DNA of 11,634 nucleotides from an uncultured Lachnobacterium sp. (GCA_900552085.1 URYB01000055.1:1-11634), one strand, 5' to 3'; counted from the first letter of the stretch, positions 1 to 5,735 are shown. Notes: a model not told the origin generated them from the sequence alone. Program-made: numbers and translations.

Positions 1-1
1 A

Positions 2-613
2 TCTTACATGGGAGCATCTGTTCTTCATGAAGATGCAGTATTCCCGGTACGTAAAGCCGGTATTCCAATCAATATCCGTAACACAAATGATCCGGAGGCA
101 GACGGAACACTCATCGTTGAGAGTACATGCCAGAAGCCGGAATATACAATTACAGGTATTGCCGGAAAGAAGGGCTTTGTCGCTGTCAGCATCGACAAAG
201 ATATGATGAATGCAGAAGTAGGTTTCTGCCGTAAAGCATTACAGGCATTCGAAGAAAATGGAATTTCCATCGAGCATATGCCTTCTGGAATTGACACAAT
301 GACCGTATTTGTACATCAGGCAGAGTTTGAGGGCAAGGAGCAGCAGGTCATCAGCTCAATCCGCAGACTGACCCATCCGGATGTCATTGACCTTGAAGCA
401 GACCTTGCATTGATCGCAGTTGTAGGACGTGGTATGAAGTCTACCAGAGGTACTGCTGGAAGAATCTTCTCCGCATTGGCGCATGCAGATATCAACGTAA
501 AGATGATCGATCAGGGATCTTCTGAGTTGAACATTATCATCGGCGTAAGCAATGATGACTTTGAACAGGCCATAAAAGCAATCTATGATATATTTGTTGA
601 AACAAGATTATAA
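2..613 (+). CDS. lysC: Aspartate kinase, C-terminal part (5' end outside window)
   Basis: Aspartokinase phosphorylates L-aspartate in the first step of the aspartate family pathway (lysine, threonine, methionine, diaminopimelate). The frame is open from the window edge; the ATG at 8 is an internal Met, not the start, because family sequence (SYMGASVLHEDAVFPV, the end of the kinase domain) already surrounds it. About 203 residues remain. Two ACT regulatory domains are visible: roughly residues 50-110 of the fragment (from ITGIAGKKGFVAVSI) and 132-200 (from ADLALIAVVGRGMKSTRGTAG). These normally bind the feedback amino acid. The gene lies directly upstream of dpaAB, which fits supply of the lysine-pathway precursor for dipicolinate. 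A strong hairpin ends it. The feedback amino acid cannot be told from the sequence. Confidence 0.93.
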   Translation, partial: SYMGASVLHEDAVFPVRKAGIPINIRNTNDPEADGTLIVESTCQKPEYTITGIAGKKGFVAVSIDKDMMNAEVGFCRKALQAFEENGISIEHMPSGIDTMTVFVHQAEFEGKEQQVISSIRRLTHPDVIDLEADLALIAVVGRGMKSTRGTAGRIFSALAHADINVKMIDQGSSELNIIIGVSNDDFEQAIKAIYDIFVETRL

Positions 614-663
614 AAATATACTGTCTGTTTGAGATGGCAAAATACGAATAGTGCGAACCACAT

Positions 664-702
664 AGCGCTCCCTTTCATATTCTATATGGAAGGGAGCGTT
701 TT
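664..702 (+). terminator. Hairpin: lysC terminator that also contains the dpaA ribosome-binding site
   Basis: Bases 666-680 pair with 684-698: 15 bp, one T-G wobble at 675/689, loop TCT at 681-683. A looser A-T and G-T pair extends the base. TTTTATT follows, so it is a good intrinsic terminator for the upstream gene. The 3' arm carries AAGGGAG (690-696), the only Shine-Dalgarno sequence for dpaA, 9 nt before its ATG. In a read-through transcript the site would be buried in the stem. Confidence 0.75.
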
Positions 703-705
703 ATT

Positions 706-1575
706 ATGACCGGAAATATCGCAATTTTTGTGACGGATCAACGACAAAAGAATTTAGCAGGTTACCTTCCCGGGACAAAGGTGCTGCTGGACTGGCACAA
801 TGTGCAGGATCAGACACGGGCAGAGGACTTTGTGAAAAACAGCAGATATCTCATATTTCCGACACCGGTTTCCAGACTGAACCGGCATCCAAAAATAGAA
901 GATATGTTAAAACACGAATTGATAACAGAAACAAATAATGATAAAACCGTGATTGGAGGAGCGTTTACGGATAAGTGGACACAATATTTACAGATGCATG
1001 AAATCACGTACTTTGACCTTATGAAAGAGGAGAAAGTGGCACAGAAAAATGCCTATATCACGGCGGAAGCAACCGTTGCAGAAATTTTGAAATACAGTGA
1101 TTATTCTATATGCGGGCAAAAGATCATTGTTTGTGGATATGGAAGATGCGGAAAATGTGTGGCTGATTTACTGGAGGCGATAGGAGCAAAAGTTACAGTT
1201 CTTGCACGAAGCGCGAAAGCCCGCCGGGCGGCGAGCTGTGATGGACATGAGGCTGTGGACTTTTCTTATGGGCCGGAGGAAGTGTATGGCGCTCACACGA
1301 TTGTAAATACCGTGCCGGCGCAGGTGATAAGGGAACCAATGATTCAGGAAATGCATAGGGATACGGTGATCATTGATATTGCATCAAGACCCGGGGGTGT
1401 GGATCTTGTTGCAGCGGAACGCCGGGAGATAAAAGTAGTGGCAGCATTGGGACTGCCGGGACTTTATACAACGAAGAGCAGTGCAAAAGTATTTGCGGAT
1501 GCAATTATAGATCAGATGCAGTTGCAACAGTGCAAAGGTGGGGGAAAATCATGGATTTATCAAATTGTAATATAG
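706..1575 (+). CDS. dpaA: Dipicolinate synthase subunit A
   Basis: The NAD(P)-binding subunit of dipicolinate synthase, which oxidises the dihydrodipicolinate-pathway intermediate to pyridine-2,6-dicarboxylic acid (DPA) in the mother cell during sporulation. 289 aa, the usual family length. An N-terminal domain (1-130) contains the conserved stretch IFPTPVSRLN. It is followed by a Rossmann fold at about 137-235 with the dinucleotide-binding loop GYGRCG at 144-149, and the conserved end segment ALGLPGLYTTKSSAK. The ATG start has AAGGGAG 9 nt upstream, inside the terminator hairpin of the preceding gene. It overlaps dpaB by 25 bp, so the two subunits are probably translationally coupled. Expression is expected under a mother-cell sporulation sigma factor; only a weak candidate promoter is visible (see findings). 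Confidence 0.92.
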   Translation: MTGNIAIFVTDQRQKNLAGYLPGTKVLLDWHNVQDQTRAEDFVKNSRYLIFPTPVSRLNRHPKIEDMLKHELITETNNDKTVIGGAFTDKWTQYLQMHEITYFDLMKEEKVAQKNAYITAEATVAEILKYSDYSICGQKIIVCGYGRCGKCVADLLEAIGAKVTVLARSAKARRAASCDGHEAVDFSYGPEEVYGAHTIVNTVPAQVIREPMIQEMHRDTVIIDIASRPGGVDLVAAERREIKVVAALGLPGLYTTKSSAKVFADAIIDQMQLQQCKGGGKSWIYQIVI

Positions 1576-2138
1576 GATATGGAATAACCGGATCATTTTG
1601 TACGTTTACGAAGACAAGAAAACAGATTGTACGATTGAAGGAGATGGGGGCAAACGTGATTCCCATCTTTTCTTATCAGGCGCAGAGCTGTGATACACGA
1701 TTTGGAAGTGCAAAAGAATTCGTGGAGGGAATCTGTGAGATTACCGGAAATGAAGGTATCATGACGATGCAGCAGGCAGAACCGATCGGGCCAAACAATT
1801 TTCTTGATATTATGGTTATTGCACCATGTACAGGAAATTCAGCGGCGAAGATCGCAAACGGAATTACCGATACGCCGGTTCTGATGGCATCGAAAGCACA
1901 TATGAGAAACGGAAAGCCACTCGTGATCGCGATTTCTACCAATGATGCACTGGGAGTCAATTTTAAGACGATTGGTATGCTGATGAATATGAAAAACATA
2001 TATTTCGTGCCATTTGGACAGGACAATTATAAAAGCAAACCGAATTCTATGATTGCCCGGATGGAATTGCTGCCGGATACGATCGAGGCGGCGATGCGCG
2101 GAAAGCAGATTCAGCCAATTGTAGTAGCAGAATCATAG
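1551..2138 (+). CDS. dpaB: Dipicolinate synthase subunit B (flavoprotein-like)
   Basis: The second subunit of dipicolinate synthase, a member of the flavoprotein (UbiX / PPC decarboxylase-like) fold family. 195 aa. The N-terminus NIGYGITGSFCTF is the expected beta-strand and phosphate-binding start of the fold. MVIAPCTGNSAAKIANGITD (around residues 90-110) is the conserved active-site region of the family, with further fold motifs in PLVIAISTNDALG. I chose ATG 1551 over the in-frame GTG at 1530 because AGGTGG sits 9 nt upstream and the family N-terminus begins here. The first 25 bp lie inside the end of dpaA. A GC-rich hairpin follows the stop. Confidence 0.92.
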   Translation: MDLSNCNIGYGITGSFCTFTKTRKQIVRLKEMGANVIPIFSYQAQSCDTRFGSAKEFVEGICEITGNEGIMTMQQAEPIGPNNFLDIMVIAPCTGNSAAKIANGITDTPVLMASKAHMRNGKPLVIAISTNDALGVNFKTIGMLMNMKNIYFVPFGQDNYKSKPNSMIARMELLPDTIEAAMRGKQIQPIVVAES

Positions 2139-2139
2139 A

Positions 2140-2162
2140 AGGCGGGCAAGGAAAGCCCGCCT
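2140..2162. terminator. Bidirectional-type hairpin between convergent genes
   Basis: AGGCGGGC (2140-2147) pairs perfectly with GCCCGCCT (2155-2162) around a 7-nt loop. It lies between the stop of dpaB (2138) and the convergent stop of the TSCPD gene (2174). No clear T-run on either side, so termination strength is uncertain. Confidence 0.6.
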
Positions 2163-2173
2163 ACATAGTATCA

Positions 2174-2434
2174 TTAATCATTTTTCTGAGCTTCGTATGC
2201 TTCGCGGAGAGCCTTTGCAAGCTGGTCACCGCAGGAAGTATTCTTCATGCCGCAGCGGATTCCCGAAATGCGTCGCTCCACTTCTTCTACGGTCATGCCT
2301 TCGACCAGGCGGGGAATCGCCTGAAGATTACCATGGCATCCACCGGTAAATTTCACATTCTTTACAATATCGCCATCCAAATCCACTTCGATCTGTGTGG
2401 AACAGGTTCCTTTTGTTTTGTATAAGTAAGACAT
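2174..2434 (-). CDS. Small TSCPD-domain protein (NrdJ C-terminal-like)
   Basis: An 86-aa protein matching the stand-alone TSCPD family common in Clostridia, related to the C-terminal domain of the B12-dependent ribonucleotide reductase NrdJ. Its function is not established. Four cysteines are placed as in the family: C11 (GTCSTQI), C33 (GGCHGN), C61 and C68 (RCGMKNTSCGDQLAKAL), which suggests metal or redox chemistry. The signature reads TSCGD rather than TSCPD. The ATG has GGAGAG a few bases upstream, and a near-consensus vegetative promoter lies at 2480-2508. It is chromosomal and divergent from secA, with which it shared an intergenic region before the element inserted. Confidence 0.85.
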   Translation of the reverse strand: MSYLYKTKGTCSTQIEVDLDGDIVKNVKFTGGCHGNLQAIPRLVEGMTVEEVERRISGIRCGMKNTSCGDQLAKALREAYEAQKND

Positions 2435-2479
2435 AAATATTCTCTCCTCTCTCTGACAGGTAAATCTTGTGTAACCGAC

Positions 2480-2508
2480 ATTATAGCAACAGAATTTACA
2501 TTTTACAA
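2480..2508 (-). promoter_or_regulatory. Sigma-A-type promoter of the TSCPD gene
   Basis: Read leftward: -35 TTGTAA (2508-2503), 17-bp spacer, -10 TATAAT (2485-2480). The -10 is perfect. The -35 box ends only 5 bp from the attachment core, so the integrated element just spares this promoter. Confidence 0.7.
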
Positions 2509-2513
2509 CAGGC

Positions 2514-2540
2514 TGTTAATAAAAAGTTCATAAAACGTTT
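2514..2540 (+). repeat. attL core (27-bp direct repeat, left copy)
   Basis: Begins TGTTAATAAAAAG and ends ATAAAACGTTT. All 27 bases are identical to 10456-10482; flanking bases differ (C then G here, T then A on the right), which fixes the repeat ends. It is AT-rich with the small palindrome AAACGTTT at its end. Confidence 0.9.
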
Positions 2541-2613
2541 GAGTGTGGCAGCTGTACAAATGCTTGAATTTATCAGATTTTTAAGAACTATACATATTTC
2601 GAAAATGAGCGAT

Positions 2614-2638
2614 TGTCCAAAAAATGTCCAAGTTTGCA
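2614..2638 (+). repeat. Left arm-type integrase binding repeats (candidate)
   Basis: TGTCCAA occurs at 2614-2620 and 2625-2631, an 11-bp step or one helical turn. The 17-bp stretch 2622-2638 recurs exactly at 10344-10360 near the other end. The position 74 bp inside the core suits arm sites for the N-terminal domain of the integrase, or Xis sites. Inferred from position and repetition. Confidence 0.6.
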
Positions 2639-2674
2639 ATGCTTGAGACTTATATTGTGTGTTATATCATTGAT

Positions 2675-3448
2675 TTATTTTTCTGGAGAGGTCATTTTAA
2701 CTTCTCTTAAATAATTGAGCTCTTCCTCTAAGGCAGAAATTTCTTCATCTATAGAAATTTCTGTTGGAGGTGGGCAAGGTGTCAAACGTTCTGTTTGAGG
2801 TACATCAAATCGTATGTGTTCTCGTTCTTCTTGCAACGCTGATTGAACTTTTAGAAGTAAAATATCTGCTAGATCGTATACATTAAAGGCTCCATCTATA
2901 CCGTGCAATGCATCCCACAATCCAAGTTCCTCAATAGGATAAAATAAATTCTCATCATCTGACACATCATCAGTGTAAAAATGTGTGAAGTCAGCATATA
3001 AATATTGAGATATCATCCCAAGTAATGAGTATTCGATGGAACTATTGCTTGCAGATTCTAAGAGATTATTTACAGACCTCAAGATTATATCTGCGAGGGC
3101 AATATCGGTATCAAATGAATCGGTTGGTAATTGGTTTCGTTTGGAATAAATATTTTGTAGAGACAAAATACTTTTTTCTGTTAATCCTGTTTCTTTTGAA
3201 ATGTCAGTTGCAACTCTGGTGCGACAATTGTATTCGCCAAGTAAATAACCAATCTCACAATGAAATATATTACACATATTTAATAGATCCTCAAGTTGTG
3301 GCAAAATGATACCCTTTTCCCATTTGGCGATTGTTTGCCTTGCAGATATGTTTAATGCATCAGCGAGGGACTGTTGGCTAATATGTAAGTTTGAACGTTC
3401 TGTTTTTATTCTTTGTCCTATTATTTTTAAGTTATATATGTTATCCAA
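2675..3448 (-). CDS. XRE-family helix-turn-helix repressor
   Basis: Likely the repressor that keeps the element quiescent. It has an N-terminal HTH of the Cro/CI (XRE) type at about residues 9-65; recognition elements are visible in SQQSLADALNISARQTIAKW followed by EKG. The remaining about 190 residues are mostly helical and acidic, with no LexA/CI-type autocleavage motif recognised, and end in a short coiled coil (SIDEEISALEEELNYLRE). Length is 257 aa from the TTG at 3448, preferred because GAGGTG lies 8 nt upstream. The in-frame GTG at 3457 overlaps that site and would add 3 residues. It is transcribed away from the early operon. Without a cleavage domain, induction probably uses another signal or an antirepressor. 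No convincing leftward promoter was found. Confidence 0.85.
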   Translation of the reverse strand: MDNIYNLKIIGQRIKTERSNLHISQQSLADALNISARQTIAKWEKGIILPQLEDLLNMCNIFHCEIGYLLGEYNCRTRVATDISKETGLTEKSILSLQNIYSKRNQLPTDSFDTDIALADIILRSVNNLLESASNSSIEYSLLGMISQYLYADFTHFYTDDVSDDENLFYPIEELGLWDALHGIDGAFNVYDLADILLLKVQSALQEEREHIRFDVPQTERLTPCPPPTEISIDEEISALEEELNYLREVKMTSPEK

Positions 3449-3502
3449 AATTAACACCTCATTAAATAATACTGTGTAAGAGTAAAAATATGTTTCTTTT
3501 AA

Positions 3503-3542
3503 TTAACATAATTACATGCAAAAATTATATTATCACATGTGA
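3503..3542 (+). promoter_or_regulatory. Early-operon promoter with palindromic operator
   Basis: TTAACA (3503-3508), 17-bp spacer, TATATT (3526-3531): one mismatch to consensus in each box. Immediately downstream is the perfect palindrome TCACATGTGA (3533-3542), covering the expected transcription start. That is a good place for a repressor dimer, probably the divergent XRE protein. It drives the gene at 3597 after a leader of about 60 nt. Confidence 0.6.
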
Positions 3543-3596
3543 CTACACGAAACAAGATGATTAAACACATTATTGCATAGAGGGAGCTGAAATTTT

Positions 3597-3788
3597 ATGA
3601 ATAAACAGAACGTAACAGGAAAAATTGAAGAAAAACGCTTATTAAACATCCAAGAAGTAAGTACATATATCGGTATTGGACAGACACAGGCACGCCGCTA
3701 TATGGAAGAGATTGGGGCGGTTAGAAGATTTGGGCGACGCGTGTTATTTGATAAGGTTGTAATCGATTCCGCGATCAGTAATCAGTGA
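3597..3788 (+). CDS. Excisionase-like small HTH protein
   Basis: 63 aa. A single MerR/Xis-like winged-HTH: LLNIQEVSTYIGIGQTQARRYM... then a wing with RRFGRRVLFDKVVID, the layout of excisionases and of small HTH proteins found next to integrases in Clostridia elements. It probably binds the attachment-site arms and biases Int toward excision, or acts as an early regulator. ATG start with AGGGAG 10 nt upstream. First gene of a tight rightward operon (10-nt gap to the next), under the operator-controlled promoter and opposite the repressor. Xis is usually near int; here it is at the other end of the element, so a purely regulatory role is also possible. Confidence 0.65.
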   Translation: MNKQNVTGKIEEKRLLNIQEVSTYIGIGQTQARRYMEEIGAVRRFGRRVLFDKVVIDSAISNQ

Positions 3789-3798
3789 GGTGCGGTGT

Positions 3799-4116
3799 AT
3801 GATAGCAGAATTATTGAATAAAGGGAAAGAGAACGCTATTACAACGGAAAGCTTAATGAGGGCATGCAATTTTGATAATAAGCGGGATTTGACCATGCAA
3901 GTGGCAAAGGAGAGGGCGGCAGGCGCACTGATCTGTAGCAGAACATCTGGACAGGGCGGATATTACTTGCCCCAGAGTAGAGAGGAAGTGCAGGAGTTTA
4001 TTGAATCAATGAGCAACCGTGCTAAAAATACATTTAAGGCGGTTACTGCTGCACGCAAGTATCTTAAACAGATTGAGGGGCAAGAGAGCCTTGATATTGA
4101 TCAAGGAAAAGAATAG
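3799..4116 (+). CDS. Small winged-helix-like protein of unknown role
   Basis: 105 aa, no confident family. The order (short helices LLNKGKENAITTESLMRACN, then NKRDLTMQVAKERAAGALICSR and a turn GQGGYYLPQSREEVQEFIE) resembles a winged-helix DNA-binding domain: helix-helix, then a beta hairpin. A basic C-terminal helix follows (FKAVTAARKYLKQI). I chose ATG 3799 with GAGGTG 6 nt upstream over the GTG at 3790, which is part of that site. It lies between the Xis-like gene and the replication-initiator-like gene with gaps of 10 and 11 nt, so it is co-transcribed with early functions. It could be an accessory protein for replication or excision. Confidence 0.6.
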   Translation: MIAELLNKGKENAITTESLMRACNFDNKRDLTMQVAKERAAGALICSRTSGQGGYYLPQSREEVQEFIESMSNRAKNTFKAVTAARKYLKQIEGQESLDIDQGKE

Positions 4117-4127
4117 GGGGAATTTTG

Positions 4128-4481
4128 ATGGCAAGACAAAGGAAAACACCTTTTCCCCCTTGGCAAACATGCAAGGACAGCGGGGTTGAAGATCGCTATA
4201 TCAGATTGGGAAATTCTCAACTGCTGCATCCGGCAATAATAAGCTTATCAGATAAGGCGATAAGGATTTATGCATATATGCTTTTGGAATCTGGGGGGAA
4301 AAGGGAGTTCACATTTCCTCGATCAAAGTATAGCAAATTAGCCGGACATGATGTGTTTCAACGTGCAAAAGATGAATTGATAGAAAAAGGTTTTATAAGA
4401 GTGAAACAGAATAATGCAAATCTTCGTAAAGCAAACATATATGAGTTTTCAGAGGCTTGGAAAACATATATACCGCCATGA
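4128..4481 (+). CDS. Replication-initiator-like winged-helix protein
   Basis: 117 aa. It belongs, as far as I can recognise, to a short protein type of Clostridia integrative elements starting with a basic, proline-rich segment (MARQRKTPFPPWQTC), a motif near DRYIRLGNSQLLHPA and ending YEFSEAWKTYIPP. The middle (LSDKAIRIYAYMLLESGGKREFTFPRSKY then FQRAKDELIEKGFIRV) has the helix, helix and wing pattern of initiator or phage-replisome winged helices. ATG 4128 is preceded by GGGGG at 4116-4120. A four-palindrome array begins 15 bp after the stop, the typical place for sites bound by such a protein. It is much shorter than plasmid Rep proteins (usually about 250-350 aa), so it is a single-domain binder or a remnant. 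Function is inferred. Confidence 0.55.
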   Translation: MARQRKTPFPPWQTCKDSGVEDRYIRLGNSQLLHPAIISLSDKAIRIYAYMLLESGGKREFTFPRSKYSKLAGHDVFQRAKDELIEKGFIRVKQNNANLRKANIYEFSEAWKTYIPP

Positions 4482-4495
4482 TATTTTTATTTGGC

Positions 4496-4633
4496 TGTCC
4501 TGTATCAGGACAAGCAAACGACAAAACTTGTCCTGTATCGGGACAAGTAACCCTCGTTTTTGGCTTTCACTTGTCCTGAACCGGGACAACCGTTTCGCAG
4601 ACTAAAGTGTTTCACTTGTCCTGATACAGGACA
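4496..4633. repeat. Four palindromic repeats (CTTGTCC...GGACAAG)
   Basis: Copies: 4496-4512 (TGTCCTGTATCAGGACA), 4527-4547 (CTTGTCC, inner TGTATCG, GGACAAG), 4571-4589 (TTGTCC, inner TGAACCG, GGACAA) and 4617-4633 (TGTCCTGATACAGGACA, the reverse complement of the first). Centres are 33, 43 and 45 bp apart. Each could bind a protein dimer or form a hairpin. Candidate targets of the adjacent 117-aa protein. Confidence 0.8.
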
Positions 4634-4857
4634 CATATACTATATATAGCCATATACCCCGGTTTTATTATTCACTTTATAGGCCAGATATAGAATAGAA
4701 ATATAGCCATACAGTAGAGTATAACCACAAGCGCCTCAAAAAGGGAGACAGTTGCCGCCGAAATTCCGGCACCTTCAGATTCTGGGAGCAAGATTGCGCT
4801 GGGCGATTTCTGTTGCTTGCCGCTCAATTTTGCGCACCTTCGGATTGTAATGGAAAA

Positions 4858-4896
4858 CGTTTCAAAAGAGCGTTTCAAAAAAGCGTTTCAAAAAAG
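4858..4896 (+). repeat. 13-bp tandem repeat, three copies
   Basis: CGTTTCAAAA starts at 4858, 4871 and 4884 with 3-bp separators (GAG, AAG, AAG), giving an exact 13-bp period. AAAAAGGGTG follows the third copy and recurs at 4917-4926. Iteron-like; the binding protein is unknown. Confidence 0.65.
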
Positions 4897-4931
4897 GGTG
4901 TATTTTTGTGTGCATCAAAAAGGGTGCAAAA

Positions 4932-4964
4932 CGTTCGCTTTACCGTTCGGATTCAAGGCGAACG
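4932..4964. other. Long perfect hairpin in control region
   Basis: CGTTCGCTTT (4932-4941) pairs with AAGGCGAACG (4955-4964), 10 bp with one T-G pair, around a 13-nt loop that itself contains CCGTTCGG. No T-run follows, so it is not a terminator. It could be a single-strand origin or transfer-origin hairpin, or a cruciform. Confidence 0.5.
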
Positions 4965-5043
4965 AATAGAAAAATCTATGATGCTTGCTACCTAGAAAAC
5001 CTAAGGAACAGGACTTTGCAAAAGCTTACATTTTTAAGAAAAC

Positions 5044-5117
5044 ACAAAGAAGATACAAAGAAGATGCAAAATACAAACCCAATGCACCAAGAACCACCCC
5101 AGAACCACCCCAGAAAC
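5044..5117 (+). repeat. Two families of 11-bp tandem repeats
   Basis: ACAAAGAAGAT at 5044-5054 and 5055-5065, with a degenerate third unit after; AGAACCACCCC at 5090-5100 and 5101-5111, with a partial third unit. Both have an 11-bp period, close to one turn of the helix. One strand is strongly purine or A/C biased through this stretch. Confidence 0.65.
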
Positions 5118-5120
5118 ACG

Positions 5121-5140
5121 TTAAGATTTGCTAAGATTTT
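5121..5140 (+). repeat. Twin 20-bp repeat, copy 1
   Basis: TTAAGATTTGCTAAGATTTT: two 10-bp half-units. It matches 5411-5430 at 18 of 20 bases, and both differences are the same G/C change at the same position of each half-unit. Confidence 0.65.
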
Positions 5141-5300
5141 AAAAAGGGTTGAGTCCTGTGTTGACGGATAAGATTGTAAAAGAAAAATCAACGTGGGAAA
5201 TATTCCCCTCGTGGTTGAGGCCTGGCAACAAAACGTAATATCTGCAGCATAACAGGTGTGAAACGCAATGATGGAAAATTGTGGAACGGTGGAGAATATG

Positions 5301-5330
5301 ACGTTGAAAAACGTTGAATAATTTGAATAT
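5301..5330 (+). repeat. 10-bp tandem repeat
   Basis: ACGTTGAAAA, ACGTTGAATA and a degenerate ATTTGAATAT in series: a 10-bp period with TTGAA in register. Confidence 0.5.
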
Positions 5331-5410
5331 ATAGACCTTGGAAAGTACGTGATCCTTATCACACATGATGACTTTTTATGACTTCTGGACGTATATAGCA
5401 ATTTAAAATG

Positions 5411-5440
5411 TTAACATTTGCTAACATTTTAGCATATATA
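5411..5440 (+). promoter_or_regulatory. Twin repeat copy 2 with overlapping promoter
   Basis: TTAACA (5411-5416), 18-bp spacer, TATATA (5435-5440) form a plausible promoter for the gene at 5520. The -35 box lies inside the perfect 14-bp palindrome AAATGTTAACATTT (5406-5419) and inside the second copy (5411-5430) of the twin 20-bp repeat, so a bound protein would block it. ATATATAGA...CCTT.GAAA following the -10 box is itself a repeat of 5327-5344. Confidence 0.45.
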
Positions 5441-5472
5441 GAACCTTAGAAAACCTACAAATTTTGAAACTA

Positions 5473-5500
5473 TAGGCAATATAGCTGGCACTGTTGCCTA
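5473..5500 (+). promoter_or_regulatory. Leader hairpin upstream of the 71-aa gene
   Basis: TAGGCAA (5473-5479) pairs with TTGCCTA (5494-5500) around a 14-nt loop. It ends about 8 nt before the Shine-Dalgarno GGAGGGAG of the gene at 5520. It could affect translation or be a protein site. Confidence 0.4.
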
Positions 5501-5519
5501 CAGGATGGAGGGAGAATAC

Positions 5520-5735
5520 ATGAAATATACACACAGTGAAGTGCTGGCAAAAGCTGTTGAAATAGATCCGGCGGTGGGAGAGTATCTTGCAATATCGCTT
5601 GTGGATAAAATTTCTTACGACGTGATCGAGAAGAGAAAGGCGTTGCAAGGAGAACTCATACCTATTAGCAGGACGAGTTTTTATCGGGAAAGAAAACGAC
5701 TGCTGCAACGATTAGAAAAGGATGAGAAGAACTGA
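5520..5735 (+). CDS. Small basic helical protein, unknown
   Basis: 71 aa. I do not recognise the family with confidence. The second half (ISRTSFYRERKRLLQRLEKDEKN) is a highly charged, basic helix preceded by a Ser-Arg-Thr-Ser-Phe-Tyr turn. This pattern is reminiscent of the recognition end of small phage late-gene regulators (RinA/ArpU-type), but that is a guess. ATG 5520 was chosen over the in-frame ATG at 5505 because GGAGGGAG lies between them, about 7 nt before 5520. A promoter-like sequence and a hairpin lie upstream. An 85-bp gap separates it from the next gene. Confidence 0.6.
   Translation: MKYTHSEVLAKAVEIDPAVGEYLAISLVDKISYDVIEKRKALQGELIPISRTSFYRERKRLLQRLEKDEKN

Larger units (their letters stand above)
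4482..5519. other. Gene-poor, repeat-rich control region (candidate origin)
   Basis: About 1 kb with no convincing gene. It holds four TTGTCC-type palindromes (4496-4633), 11-bp direct repeats of ATATAGCCATA (4644, 4701), paired CACCTTCRGATT (4770, 4835), a 13-bp tandem repeat (4858-4893), a 10-bp-stem hairpin (4932-4964), 11-bp tandem repeats (5044-5117), a 10-bp tandem repeat (5301-5330), a twin 20-bp repeat (5121, 5411) and a promoter-proximal hairpin (5473-5500). This density of iteron-like repeats plus AT-rich stretches suits an origin of replication and/or transfer. An open frame (4718-4969, no good start) and a leftward 68-codon frame (4672-4878) cross it; I do not call them as genes. 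Confidence 0.5.

Noticed and set aside
2514..2540. tRNA-associated attachment site
   Set aside because: The core is AT-rich intergenic DNA between two promoters; no tRNA cloverleaf on either side.
4496..4633. CRISPR-like array
   Set aside because: Only four palindromes of unequal length, with short and irregular spacing (10-28 bp between copies) and no cas genes.
4908..5171. Rightward 87-codon frame in the control region
   Set aside because: GTG start without Shine-Dalgarno, biased Lys/Arg/Asn/Pro composition created by the 11-bp tandem repeats; looks non-coding.
5349..5362. GTGAT/ATCAC hairpin and near DnaA-box sequence
   Set aside because: The stem is 5 bp only and the TTATCACAC does not match the DnaA-box consensus; too weak to call.
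4988..5401. Leftward 137-codon frame
   Set aside because: Runs antisense through the repeats, rich in Phe/Ser/Cys as expected from reverse reading of A-rich DNA; no start signals.
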